A stretch of DNA of 64,000 bases from the NCBI GenBank assembly GCA_965221345.1, contig CBDCSD010000002.1, forward strand, positions 3,038,001-3,102,000, in the 5' to 3' direction. Shown here in pieces: positions 34,932-42,980 of the stretch. This DNA is from Bin5 sp965221345. GTDB taxonomy: Bacteria > Chloroflexota > Anaerolineae > Caldilineales > Caldilineaceae. A program made the translations under genes and the position numbers. Within the stretch, counting starts at the first letter, position 1. Each line of letters opens with the position of its first letter. The notes below the pieces were generated by a model. The model saw only the letters and a list, made by a program, of their open reading frames with translations, searched no databases and was not told where the DNA came from.

Positions 34932-35296
34932 ACAGTTTTTTCCAGTCTGTAAATTGGACGCTTGTCGGGAAAGAAACCGGCCACAATTGAGCAGTAAGCT
35001 TGCCCAATGCCCTGGTGAATCTTAGGCCGGGCCTCGGGAATGAAGGCCTGGGCGGTATCCTATCGGCGTGAGTATAGCATATGCCAAGGGCTATGCAAAT
35101 TTTCGTGCTGGGTCTGAGCGGTTCCAATTGCTCCCGTTAATGACTGGACTGGTGGTGGCCTCGACGGCAACCTCGTCGCGACTTCGGTAACACCGTGATC
35201 AGTTCTTGCCCCGTATGCCTTCAAGGTATGCGTATCCACCTCACATCGCATACAATGAACGCAGACAGACTGAACTTCACAGTGCGGAGAAGCCCA
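34932..35296. other. divergent promoter region between opp-like operon and malic enzyme gene
   Basis: This 365-base spacer separates OppB (minus) from the malic enzyme gene (plus). The minus-strand promoter candidate is at 35071-35098. I see no equally good plus-strand promoter and no coding frame with family resemblance. Confidence 0.6.
35071..35098 (-). promoter_or_regulatory. candidate promoter of the oligopeptide importer operon
   Basis: Minus-strand TTGCAT (35093-35098), a 16-base spacer, then TATACT (35071-35076). Five of six -10 bases match the sigma-70 consensus. It lies about 140 bases before the OppB start. Confidence 0.5.
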
Positions 35297-37567
35297 ATGA
35301 CGCTGACAAAACAGGATGCACTCGACTATCATGCCAATGGCCGGCCCGGCAAGCTGAAAATCACGCCGACCAAGCCGATGGAGACGCAGCAGGACCTTTC
35401 CCTGGCCTACTCTCCCGGCGTGGCACACCCAGTGTTGGAAATCGCGATGAGGCCGGAGGACGCCTTTGAGTATACGGCGCGGGGCAACCTTGTCGCGGTC
35501 ATCAGCAATGGTACTGCAATCCTTGGACTCGGCAACCGCGGCGCACTTGCCTCGAAGCCGGTGATGGAAGGCAAGGCCGTGCTTTTCAAGCGCTTCGCCG
35601 ATGTGGATGTGTTCGACATCGAGGTCGACACCGAGGATGCGGCCGAGATGGTGCGCTTCTGCGAACTGATCGCGCCGACATTCGGCGGCATCAACCTCGA
35701 AGACATAAAGGCGCCCGAGTGTTTCCTGATCGAGCAGACGTTACAAGCGCGGCTTGACATACCGGTCTTTCACGACGACCAGCACGGAACGGCTATCATT
35801 TCAGGCGCAGGACTGTTGAACGCCCTCGAGATCGCGGGCAAACCGCTCGACGAGGCCCGGATCGTCATCAACGGCGCCGGCGCATCCGCCATCGCCTGCG
35901 CCGACATCTACGTGGCCCTGGGCGCCGACAAGAGCAACATCACCATGTGCGACAGCCGCGGCGTCATCTACAAGGGCCGCATGGAAAACATGAACGAGTG
36001 GAAGGAAGAGTACGCCCGCGACACTGAGGCTCGTACGTTGGGCGACGCCCTGGTTGGCGCAGATGTATTGATCGGCCTTTCCGTGGCGGGGGCGGTCTCC
36101 CCGGGAATGGTGCGCTCAATGGGGGAGAGTCCCATCGTTTTCGCCATGGCCAATCCGGATCCGGAGATCCCCTATCCTGATGCCGTGGCGGCCCGCAGCG
36201 ATACGGTTATCATGGGGACAGGACGCAGCGACTTTCCCAACCAGGTCAACAATGTGCTCGGCTTCCCGTTCATCTTTCGCGGAGCGCTGGACGTGCGCGC
36301 AAAGGCAATCAATATGGAGATGAAGCTGGCTGCGACGCGGGCGTTGGCCGACTTGGCCAAGGAGGACGTGCCAGACAGCGTTCTGAAAGCATACGGTCTC
36401 GACACGATGCAGTTCGGGCCCGAATACATCATTCCCAAGCCGTTGGACAGTCGCGTGCTGATGTGGGTCGCGCCGGCGGTGGCGAAGGCGGCGATGGAGA
36501 CGGGCGTTGCCCGCCGCACCATCGATCTGGACAACTATCTTGACGAACTGGCGCTGCTCATTGGCAAGGGCGTACAGGTGATGCGAACGCAGCAAAGCAA
36601 AGCCAAGAAGAATCCGAAACGGGTGGTCTTCGGCGAGGGCGAAAACCCGAAGATTATACGCGCGGCCTATGCAGTCGAATCGGAAGGCATTGGTTCACCG
36701 GTGCTCCTGGGAAACCCCGAAATTATCCGCATTCGCTGCGAGGAGCTGGGGTTGGACTACCGTCCGACCGTGGTCAATCCACACCAGGATCCCAGATACC
36801 GCGACTATGCGACCGCTTTCTACCAAGAGCGCCAACGCAAAGGGGTGACACTGGCAAGGGCGAACGAGTTGATGCGACAGGCCAACTCCTTCGGGCCGGC
36901 GATGGTGCTGCATGGCGATGCCGGCGCCTTCATCTCCGGTCTGACCTACAACTACCCGGATGTTTTGCGGCCTGCGCTGCAGATCGTGGGCACCGCGCCC
37001 GAGCGAGGCGTTCTCAGTGGCGTCTACCTGATGATCGTGCGCGATCGCATCTACTTTTTCAGCGACGCGACCGTGAATATCGACCCCGATGCCGAAACAC
37101 TGGCGGCGATCGCCGTCAACGCGGCCGACGTGGCGCGCCAGTTCGATATCGAGCCGCGGGTCGCCATGCTGAGTTTCTCCAACTTCGGCAGTACGCGCCA
37201 CCCCCAGGTCGACAAGGTCCAGCGCGCCACCGAACTGGTCAAAGAGCAGCAGCCCGGCCTCCAGATCGACGGCGAGATGCAAGCCGACGTGGCGGTCGTG
37301 CCCGACCTGATGCGCCGCCACTATCCCTTCAGTGCGATAGAGGACGCAAACGTGCTCATCTTCCCTGAACTGGCGTCAGCCAATACCGCCTACAAGCTGC
37401 TGAACCGCTTGGGCGGCGCCGAGGCCATTGGTCCGATCCTGGTGGGGATGGGCAAGCCGATCCATGTGTTGGAGACCGGCGCCGAGGTCGTCGACATTGT
37501 CAACGTCGCCATTCTGGCGGTGGTGGATGCCCAATTCCAGGAAGAAGGGGACAGGAGTGGGAACTGA
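35297..37567 (+). CDS. maeB: NADP-dependent malic enzyme with phosphotransacetylase-like domain
   Basis: The 756-residue MaeB-type enzyme decarboxylates malate to pyruvate. Residues 1-430 form the malic enzyme part: LSLAYSPGVAHPV (catalytic tyrosine), KAVLFKRFADVDVFDIE, HDDQHGTAII and the NAD(P) motif INGAGASAIACADIY. From about residue 440 a phosphate acetyltransferase-like domain (KRVVFGEGENPKIIRAA ... FPELASANTAYKLLNRLGGAEAIGP) provides regulation and is probably not catalytic. The start at 35297 has GGAG nine bases upstream and gives the family length; the frame extends to a GTG at 35195. It faces a stem-loop at 37552. Confidence 0.94.
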   Translation: MTLTKQDALDYHANGRPGKLKITPTKPMETQQDLSLAYSPGVAHPVLEIAMRPEDAFEYTARGNLVAVISNGTAILGLGNRGALASKPVMEGKAVLFKRFADVDVFDIEVDTEDAAEMVRFCELIAPTFGGINLEDIKAPECFLIEQTLQARLDIPVFHDDQHGTAIISGAGLLNALEIAGKPLDEARIVINGAGASAIACADIYVALGADKSNITMCDSRGVIYKGRMENMNEWKEEYARDTEARTLGDALVGADVLIGLSVAGAVSPGMVRSMGESPIVFAMANPDPEIPYPDAVAARSDTVIMGTGRSDFPNQVNNVLGFPFIFRGALDVRAKAINMEMKLAATRALADLAKEDVPDSVLKAYGLDTMQFGPEYIIPKPLDSRVLMWVAPAVAKAAMETGVARRTIDLDNYLDELALLIGKGVQVMRTQQSKAKKNPKRVVFGEGENPKIIRAAYAVESEGIGSPVLLGNPEIIRIRCEELGLDYRPTVVNPHQDPRYRDYATAFYQERQRKGVTLARANELMRQANSFGPAMVLHGDAGAFISGLTYNYPDVLRPALQIVGTAPERGVLSGVYLMIVRDRIYFFSDATVNIDPDAETLAAIAVNAADVARQFDIEPRVAMLSFSNFGSTRHPQVDKVQRATELVKEQQPGLQIDGEMQADVAVVPDLMRRHYPFSAIEDANVLIFPELASANTAYKLLNRLGGAEAIGPILVGMGKPIHVLETGAEVVDIVNVAILAVVDAQFQEEGDRSGN

Positions 37568-37602
37568 GGAGAGAGTTTCTCTCGCAACGACTCCCACTCC
37601 TG
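37552..37602. terminator. stem-loop between convergent genes, possible bidirectional terminator
   Basis: An 11-bp perfect inverted repeat, CAGGAGTGGGA (37552-37562) and its complement (37592-37602), encloses a smaller GAGAGA/TCTCTC hairpin. It spans the end of maeB and precedes the convergent gene at 37607. There is no strong T-run, so termination is inferred from position. Confidence 0.5.
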
Positions 37603-37606
37603 ATTC

Positions 37607-37939
37607 TTACATGTTCCAACTCTGATCACAGTTGGACACGGTAAATACGATCATTTCTGCCTGCGCTTCCACCTGGGGCCAGACCTCCTGGTGAAGGTCG
37701 CGGGCTATCCACTCCTGGCGCGACTCCTCGCTCTCCCAGTAAGAGATCACTTCGTGCGAAAATGGTGGCCTGACCGCGCCCATGGCGTCAAGCTCCTCCT
37801 GGGAAAGGGGCGTCATCATGGTGGCGCTAATAAAGCCCGGCTGCTGGCGCATCGCCTCCATCCAAACATCTACAATTACCTTCTCAAGGCCGGCGTTATC
37901 GCCGCCCTTGGCGCTGAAATATATGTCAAGTGAAATCAT
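37607..37939 (-). CDS. antibiotic biosynthesis monooxygenase-like (ABM fold) protein
   Basis: This small alpha/beta protein of about 110 residues has ferredoxin-like ABM-domain features: MISLDIYFSAKGG, GFISATMMTPLSQ, EVISYWESEESRQEWI and the following HQEVWPQVE. The pattern of a short hydrophobic strand, 'PGF' and a late W/E-rich helix matches monooxygenase/stress-dimer ABM proteins. The ATG at 37939 is preferred to the longer start at 37987 because family members begin at this strand and AAGG/GGAG lies upstream. Function unknown; such proteins often act on small aromatic substrates or heme. Confidence 0.65.
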   Translation of the reverse strand: MISLDIYFSAKGGDNAGLEKVIVDVWMEAMRQQPGFISATMMTPLSQEELDAMGAVRPPFSHEVISYWESEESRQEWIARDLHQEVWPQVEAQAEMIVFTVSNCDQSWNM

Positions 37940-38108
37940 TACCTTGGGTCTCCTGGTCTTTTCGATTCTCGTGAAAGTCGGTTCCAACTTGCGCAGCCCT
38001 TGTGGCCACTGAGCGTCGATCCCCGCGATCCGCGCGCATCGTCATGAATTCCCGCCGCAAAATACGCGTGAAACTGTGTCATCCGGCGAAGACTCCCGCC
38101 CCATGTTG

Positions 38109-38996
38109 CTAGAAAGAGCGGTTTCCGGCAACTTTGACGCGCAGCCGGTAAAGAGATGTGCCGGCGGTGACGAACAGGCTCTTCATGTCGTCTTCGCCCC
38201 AACAAAAGTTGGCGCAGCCCTGGGGCGTGTAGATTACGCCAAGGCAGGTGGCGTCGGGCGCGAAGACGTGAATGCCGCCCGGCCCGGTCACGTACAGATT
38301 CCCTGCGCAGTCGATCTTCATGCCGTCGGGAACGCCGTCCCGGTCTCCAGTGACTTCGGCCCAGACGCGGCCGTTTTCCAGCCTACCGCTTTCATTCACG
38401 TCGAAAACGCGAACGTGCGCCCGCATCGTGTCGTTGACGAACAGCTGCGACTCGTCCAACGAGAAGCAAAGGCCGTTGGGCTGGTTAAAATCGTCGACCA
38501 GCAGCGTGAGTTCGCGGCTCTCGGGATCAAGCCGGTATACGCCCTGGAAGTCGAGTTGCTGCGGACGGGGCCGTCCGTAATACTCCCCGCGCCCAAAGCC
38601 TGGATCGGTGAAGTAGATCGAACCTCCGCGCTTGACGACGATATCGTTGGGGCTGTTGAGTTCCTGATCGCCGTAATGGGTCGCGAGCACAGTGACTGAA
38701 CCGTCGCTCTCGGTACGGGTGACGCGGCTGGTCGCGTGTTCGCAACTGACAACGCGGCCGGTGGCGTCGTAGGCATTGCCGTTGGCCATGTTGCTGGGCT
38801 GGCGCCAGGTCTCGATACTGCCGTCGGGCTGCCAGCGCCGCATGGTGTTGCCGGGAATATCACTGAAGATTAGATGCTTCTCGACATGATTCCAGATCGG
38901 CCCTTCTGTAAACTCAAAGCCGCTGCCGACCTCCTCGATCTCGACGTCGTCGCCGACGACCGCGCGGAATCTTTCATCGCGAATTTCTATGTTCAC
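38109..38996 (-). CDS. SMP-30/gluconolactonase family protein
   Basis: This is a 295-residue six-bladed calcium-dependent lactonase. The metal ligand glutamate is in FEFTEGPIWN, other ligands in ELNSPNDIVV and FNQPNGLCFS, and FVNDTMRAHVRVF supplies the later aspartate. It should hydrolyse a sugar lactone to the acid. The start is GTG with GGAGG six bases upstream. There is no signal peptide. It is one of two SMP-30 genes in the window; the other at 51513 lies next to a sugar-acid dehydratase. Confidence 0.87.
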   Translation of the reverse strand: MNIEIRDERFRAVVGDDVEIEEVGSGFEFTEGPIWNHVEKHLIFSDIPGNTMRRWQPDGSIETWRQPSNMANGNAYDATGRVVSCEHATSRVTRTESDGSVTVLATHYGDQELNSPNDIVVKRGGSIYFTDPGFGRGEYYGRPRPQQLDFQGVYRLDPESRELTLLVDDFNQPNGLCFSLDESQLFVNDTMRAHVRVFDVNESGRLENGRVWAEVTGDRDGVPDGMKIDCAGNLYVTGPGGIHVFAPDATCLGVIYTPQGCANFCWGEDDMKSLFVTAGTSLYRLRVKVAGNRSF

Positions 38997-39047
38997 TTTG
39001 GCCTCCAGGAGCGCTGTTTGGGAGTGAAAAGGGGATAATCCTGTCTA

Positions 39048-39632
39048 TTATTGGTCTGTGCCATATTTCTGCATAAAGTAACGGAAAGACGAATTCTTTG
39101 AGCGCGCCGTCTCGTGATCGAACACCCGCACGATTTCAAGCATGAACTCTGCTCTTGAACTGTATCTGTGTGGCATCAAGCCGAGAAACTGTTCTTTCGT
39201 GAGATGGTCGGTGTTATGCAATCCATTAGCGATTCCCATCCTCATGCATTCAATGTCACTTAGGCCGGCGAGATACCAACTTTCTATTTCCCTGCACACT
39301 ATCAGGATTCGAGTTGAAAGGTGAGGGCCAAGGGGAGTGCCGGTATCGCCAGATAAACTCCGATACCTTCTTCGAATGCGTTCCTTTCTGTCCGTCACGC
39401 AAGGAGACGCGTTCAGGTCTGCCACTAGAATGGCGTCGGCCTGTACCTCTATTGTCTGATTCATTGCGTAGAAATCGTATAGAATGCTGTTTGCTTCCCT
39501 TTTGGTGCTCTCGCTGTACTGCTCAATCTGAATGTAATCATACGTCAGCGCCAATTTGGGCCTGACAACATAATTGAAGAACCTCTCGGCGTCCGCCCCC
39601 TCAACGAGTATCAGAATCATTCGAAATGCCAA
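39048..39632 (-). CDS. TOPRIM-like protein of ATPase pair C (variant acidic motif)
   Basis: The 194-residue protein is a paralogue of the 40896-41489 product. It begins ILILVEGADAERFF (TOPRIM-type glutamate strand), has LVADLNASPCVTDRKERI where the paralogue has ADLDDSP, and ends in ETARSKNSSFRYF. The second acid of the expected D-x-D is asparagine here. The paralogue's ATG position is CGG in this copy, so translation probably begins at TTG 39632, with AAGG upstream, or at ATG 39620. It is the last gene of the tandem island. Function as nuclease/effector is inferred from TOPRIM resemblance (DUF4276-like); activity of this copy is doubtful. Confidence 0.65.
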   Translation of the reverse strand: MAFRMILILVEGADAERFFNYVVRPKLALTYDYIQIEQYSESTKREANSILYDFYAMNQTIEVQADAILVADLNASPCVTDRKERIRRRYRSLSGDTGTPLGPHLSTRILIVCREIESWYLAGLSDIECMRMGIANGLHNTDHLTKEQFLGLMPHRYSSRAEFMLEIVRVFDHETARSKNSSFRYFMQKYGTDQ

Positions 39633-39643
39633 TGTCCGTCACC

Positions 39644-40921
39644 TTAGAAATCGCGAACGAAAAGTTCGTCAATGCTGAAAACTTCATGCTCTAACAAGAC
39701 GCTGACATGCTTTCTGTCAGTGGGCTTTGTAATCTGCGAGAATCCGTCGTCGTCTCTGCTTATGACCAGGATATTTTCCAGTCCAGCGTGTCTAACTAAC
39801 TGTTGGTTGTGGGTGGTCATAAGGATCTGTCTCCTTTCGGATACCTCCTTAAACAGTTCCATCAAACCTGAGAGAACCTTCGGGTGTATATGCCTCTCTG
39901 GCTCTTCAAAAATAGCGAACTGATTCTGTTTCTGAAAAAAGAGCGCGACGACCAAAGCGATGATGTTGGCAGTTCCGTCAGAGATCAGGCTGGACGGCAG
40001 ATCCGATGCTCCGAAGAAAGTTTCCCGCACCTTTAAGGATATGAAACTGTCTGCTATTTCTTCTACCCCTAGGTCTTCAAGGTAGGAGAGGTTGTACTGG
40101 CACAGATTGCGGATGCTCCGACTGGTGTCTTCGTCGCTGAGAAGCTTCTTGAGCACCAAGGCCAGATTGCTGCCGTCCGTCTCCAGCTCTGATCGACCGG
40201 CGACCGGCACTGCGCTCCTGGCCTTATCCGGATCAAAATTATAGAGGCCGATTGCTCGAAACCAGTTGCAAACCGGTTCGGCGAAGAGACGAACGAAAGG
40301 AGACTCCAATAGGAGAGTCCTGTCAGAGAGCGGCGAAATATTGAATGAATTCAATACTTTAACTTCGGCGGGCGAAAGTAGTGCGCCAGATTCGGAGGAT
40401 TCTAATTTCATCTTAACTTCGCCGCCGGAATTTAAGAATTCGACCGTTGATTGCGCCGCATAATCTGCCTTTTCCTCAGCCAGGGCCATCTGCGGCTCGT
40501 GCTCTTCCGCGTTGACGATCTCCTCGCGCGAACAGCACAGGGTCAATCTGTCGCGGTCTATCTGGAATCCGACACCATCGCTATGAAATAGCAAGGAAAA
40601 CGCATACTCAAACGAGTGGATTCTGAGAGGCCAGCCACTATTGCGGGTCGACAGAGAATCGTCTCTAACAGCCAAGTGAAAACAGAGCGGTTGCGCGTTT
40701 CCAGTCTTGACATTGCGTAGATACTCCACCCCGCCCTGCAGCGAGATGGCCTCTTCCAGTCCAAGCGTAGCAGTGTCACGCAGGAATTTGAAGGCCTGAA
40801 CAAAGTTGGATTTGCCCGAAGCATTCGCGCCGACCAACAGGTTGAAGTCGTTCAGTTCAACCGTCTGGTCGGCGAAACTCTTGAAATTGGCAATTCTAAT
40901 CTTGGTTTCTGTCATGTTCAT
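39644..40921 (-). CDS. AAA_21-type ATPase of pair C
   Basis: This is an OLD/RecF-like ATPase of about 425 residues. The N terminus IRIANFKSFADQTVELNDFN leads into Walker A GANASGKSN, then a signature-like ISDGTANIIALV, Walker B FAIFEEPERHIHP and H-loop MTTHNQ. It is closely related to the 41486 ATPase near both ends but much diverged in the middle, where a sensor might lie. It overlaps the upstream TOPRIM-like gene; starts at 40921 or 40915 are equally possible and no ribosome site is clear. It forms pair C with the gene 11 bases downstream. Confidence 0.82.
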   Translation of the reverse strand: MNMTETKIRIANFKSFADQTVELNDFNLLVGANASGKSNFVQAFKFLRDTATLGLEEAISLQGGVEYLRNVKTGNAQPLCFHLAVRDDSLSTRNSGWPLRIHSFEYAFSLLFHSDGVGFQIDRDRLTLCCSREEIVNAEEHEPQMALAEEKADYAAQSTVEFLNSGGEVKMKLESSESGALLSPAEVKVLNSFNISPLSDRTLLLESPFVRLFAEPVCNWFRAIGLYNFDPDKARSAVPVAGRSELETDGSNLALVLKKLLSDEDTSRSIRNLCQYNLSYLEDLGVEEIADSFISLKVRETFFGASDLPSSLISDGTANIIALVVALFFQKQNQFAIFEEPERHIHPKVLSGLMELFKEVSERRQILMTTHNQQLVRHAGLENILVISRDDDGFSQITKPTDRKHVSVLLEHEVFSIDELFVRDF

Positions 40922-41489
40922 TTTTCTGCGCAAAGTATCTGAAAGAAGAGTTCTTCGAGCGCGCCGTTTCGTAGTCGAACATCTGTAAAATGGTCTCCAA
41001 GTAAGCGATCCTTGTCTTGAAACTGATCGGCATTACATTATCAAACAGCTCTTTGGTGACCTGATCTGTGTTGACGAATGAAGCAGAGATTCCAATGTGG
41101 TCGCAACTCTCATCACTGAGCCCGGCGAGATACCAACCCTCAATTTCTTTGCACACGATCAAAACTCGAGTCGGAAAGCTGGGTCCGGTTTCCGACTCGA
41201 GTTTCCCCTCCAAAGCCCTGAACCGGGACAATACTCGCTCCTTCCTGTCTGTTACGCAAGGAGAATCGTCCAGGTCTGCCACGAGGAGGGTGTCGACCAT
41301 CCTAGCAGCTTGCATGGCCTTTACACTATTCAGGAATTGATTCACCCGCTCCTTTTTCTTCTGGCTGTATTTCCAGAGCTGAACGTGGTCGTATTTTTCT
41401 AGGTAAATAGGCTTTATTACCTCTTCAAAGAACCTTTCATCATCGTCTCCTTCCAAGAGAACGTAAAGCATTCGATAAGCCAATGTCAT
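40896..41489 (-). CDS. TOPRIM-like protein of ATPase pair B
   Basis: This 197-residue protein has LYVLLEGDDDERFFEEVI (acidic TOPRIM-like motif), LLVADLDDSPCVTDRKERV (D-x-D strand), and VLIVCKEIEGWYLAGL. The layout resembles DUF4276/TOPRIM proteins that partner OLD-type ATPases. Its ATG overlaps the ATPase stop by four bases (ATGA), so the two are translationally coupled. All acidic positions expected for metal binding are present, unlike in the 39048 paralogue. No other function is suggested by the sequence. Confidence 0.72.
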   Translation of the reverse strand: MTLAYRMLYVLLEGDDDERFFEEVIKPIYLEKYDHVQLWKYSQKKKERVNQFLNSVKAMQAARMVDTLLVADLDDSPCVTDRKERVLSRFRALEGKLESETGPSFPTRVLIVCKEIEGWYLAGLSDESCDHIGISASFVNTDQVTKELFDNVMPISFKTRIAYLETILQMFDYETARSKNSSFRYFAQKNEHDRNQD

Positions 41490-42730
41490 ACACCCAATAG
41501 ATTGTCGGCAAAGAGATCTTCAACGCCCAAATCGTTTTCGAGGAATATTCTGACATGTTCACTTGTGGCGGGCTTCGTTATCTGGGAAAAACCGTTCCTG
41601 TCTCTGCTTACCAACAGAATGTTCTCCAGACCGGCGTATTTCACAATCTCTGAATTGTGAGTAGTCGCCAGTATTTGCTTAAACTCTGACGCCTCTTTGA
41701 ACATGGCCATCACCCTTGACAGCAAGTAAGGGTGAAGATTTTTCTCAGGTTCTTCAAATATTGCAAACTTCCTCTGGTCTTGAAAATAGAGGGCGACGAC
41801 CAACGCCATAATGCTGGCAGTGCCGTCAGAAATTGAAAAGGCTGGAAAATCCACTTCTTCAGCGAACTCTTCACGCAGCCGAAAATAGATGTTCCTGTCA
41901 GCTATCTTCCCAATGTCCAGACTCCGAATGAACGGCAGGCTGTGATGGCAGAGATTCAGGAAACTCCTTTTCGAATCTTCATTGCTTAGAAGTTTGCTCA
42001 ATACTACAGCAAGGTTGCTGGCGTCTTCTTTTAAGTCTGGTCGACCTGCGATGGGTATCGCGCTCTTGGCGGCTTCAGGTTCAATGTCATAGATGATGAT
42101 ATCTCGAAACCAATTCGTGCCCGTACCCATAAAGGTAGAAGCATATACGGACTCAAGGAGTAGATCCGTCTCAGGGATCAATGAGTTCTCAAGTAACTCT
42201 TTCGTTTCGGTCTCTTGGCTTGTTGTATGTAACTCCACTTTTCCGTCTCTTCGATTCAGTTCAACTTTGAAATGAAAAGAGTCATCCTGCCTCTTCTCAC
42301 AGTCCCCGTTATCCCGGCTGTCGTAGATGAGAGTCAACTTATCACTCTCAACCGAAAATCCTGTCCCTTCTCTAGGCAAATGCAGAGAAAACTCGTATTC
42401 GATTGATTCAATCTTGTCAATGCTAATTTCCGGAGGTCTGCCGAGTCCTGGGGGCAACCATGTCAATATGGACTCGTCCTTTATGACCACATGAAAGGTG
42501 AGCGGTTGCGCGTCTCGTATGTTTACGTTGCGCAGGTACTCCACGCCGCCTTGCAGCGAGATGGCGTCTTCCAGTCCATGCGTTGCGATGTCGCTCAAGA
42601 ATTTGAAAGCCTGGACGAAGTTGGATTTGCCCGATGCGTTCGCGCCTACCAGCAGGTTGAAGTCGTTCAGTTCAACCGTCTCGTCAGCAAAACTCTTGAA
42701 ATTGGCGATTCTGATCTTGGAGATTGTCAT
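41486..42730 (-). CDS. AAA_21-type ATPase of pair B
   Basis: This is a 414-residue OLD/RecF-like ATPase. The opening is IRIANFKSFADETVELNDFN, followed by Walker A GANASGKSN at about residues 29-37, ISDGTASIMALV as a signature-like motif, Walker B FAIFEEPEKNLHP and H-loop ATTHNS. No membrane segments. It is coupled through an ATGA overlap to the TOPRIM-like gene. It probably senses a trigger and controls its partner, as in split OLD or PARIS-type defence; this is inference. It is the first gene of the four-gene tandem array and sits directly after a truncated methyltransferase. Confidence 0.84.
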   Translation of the reverse strand: MTISKIRIANFKSFADETVELNDFNLLVGANASGKSNFVQAFKFLSDIATHGLEDAISLQGGVEYLRNVNIRDAQPLTFHVVIKDESILTWLPPGLGRPPEISIDKIESIEYEFSLHLPREGTGFSVESDKLTLIYDSRDNGDCEKRQDDSFHFKVELNRRDGKVELHTTSQETETKELLENSLIPETDLLLESVYASTFMGTGTNWFRDIIIYDIEPEAAKSAIPIAGRPDLKEDASNLAVVLSKLLSNEDSKRSFLNLCHHSLPFIRSLDIGKIADRNIYFRLREEFAEEVDFPAFSISDGTASIMALVVALYFQDQRKFAIFEEPEKNLHPYLLSRVMAMFKEASEFKQILATTHNSEIVKYAGLENILLVSRDRNGFSQITKPATSEHVRIFLENDLGVEDLFADNLLGV

Positions 42731-42792
42731 ATCGTTTGTCCTGAATAGGGTGACGGTTGCCCTGGCCGAATCCTAAACAAAGCCCCTCTGTA

Positions 42793-42978
42793 TCACAGTA
42801 TAATCCTCTTTTGGTCACTATGCCCGCACCTCCGAGCGTGCGCTCTGTGGCAGATGGCTTGGAGTTCAATTTGTGGGGCCAGGGAGATCAGGTCGACGCT
42901 TTCGTTAGCGACGTGCTGGCGCAGGATGTCGAGGTTGTCGCCAAAGTAGAGTTTGTTACTTTGTTCGCTAGTGGTCAA
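42793..42978 (-). pseudogene. truncated DNA (adenine/cytosine-N4) methyltransferase, N-terminal fragment
   Basis: The first 30 or so codons read SNKLYFGDNLDILRQHV then ESVDLISLAP, which matches the start of site-specific DNA methyltransferases (usually ...SVDLIYLDPPFN). The catalytic D-P-P-F is lost (SLAPQ) and homology ends near 42885; the remaining codons to the stop at 42793 look random. The ATG lies two bases after the DUF5677 stop, so an intact methyltransferase probably once followed that gene. It is a remnant, not a functional enzyme. Confidence 0.75.
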
Positions 42979-42980
42979 GT

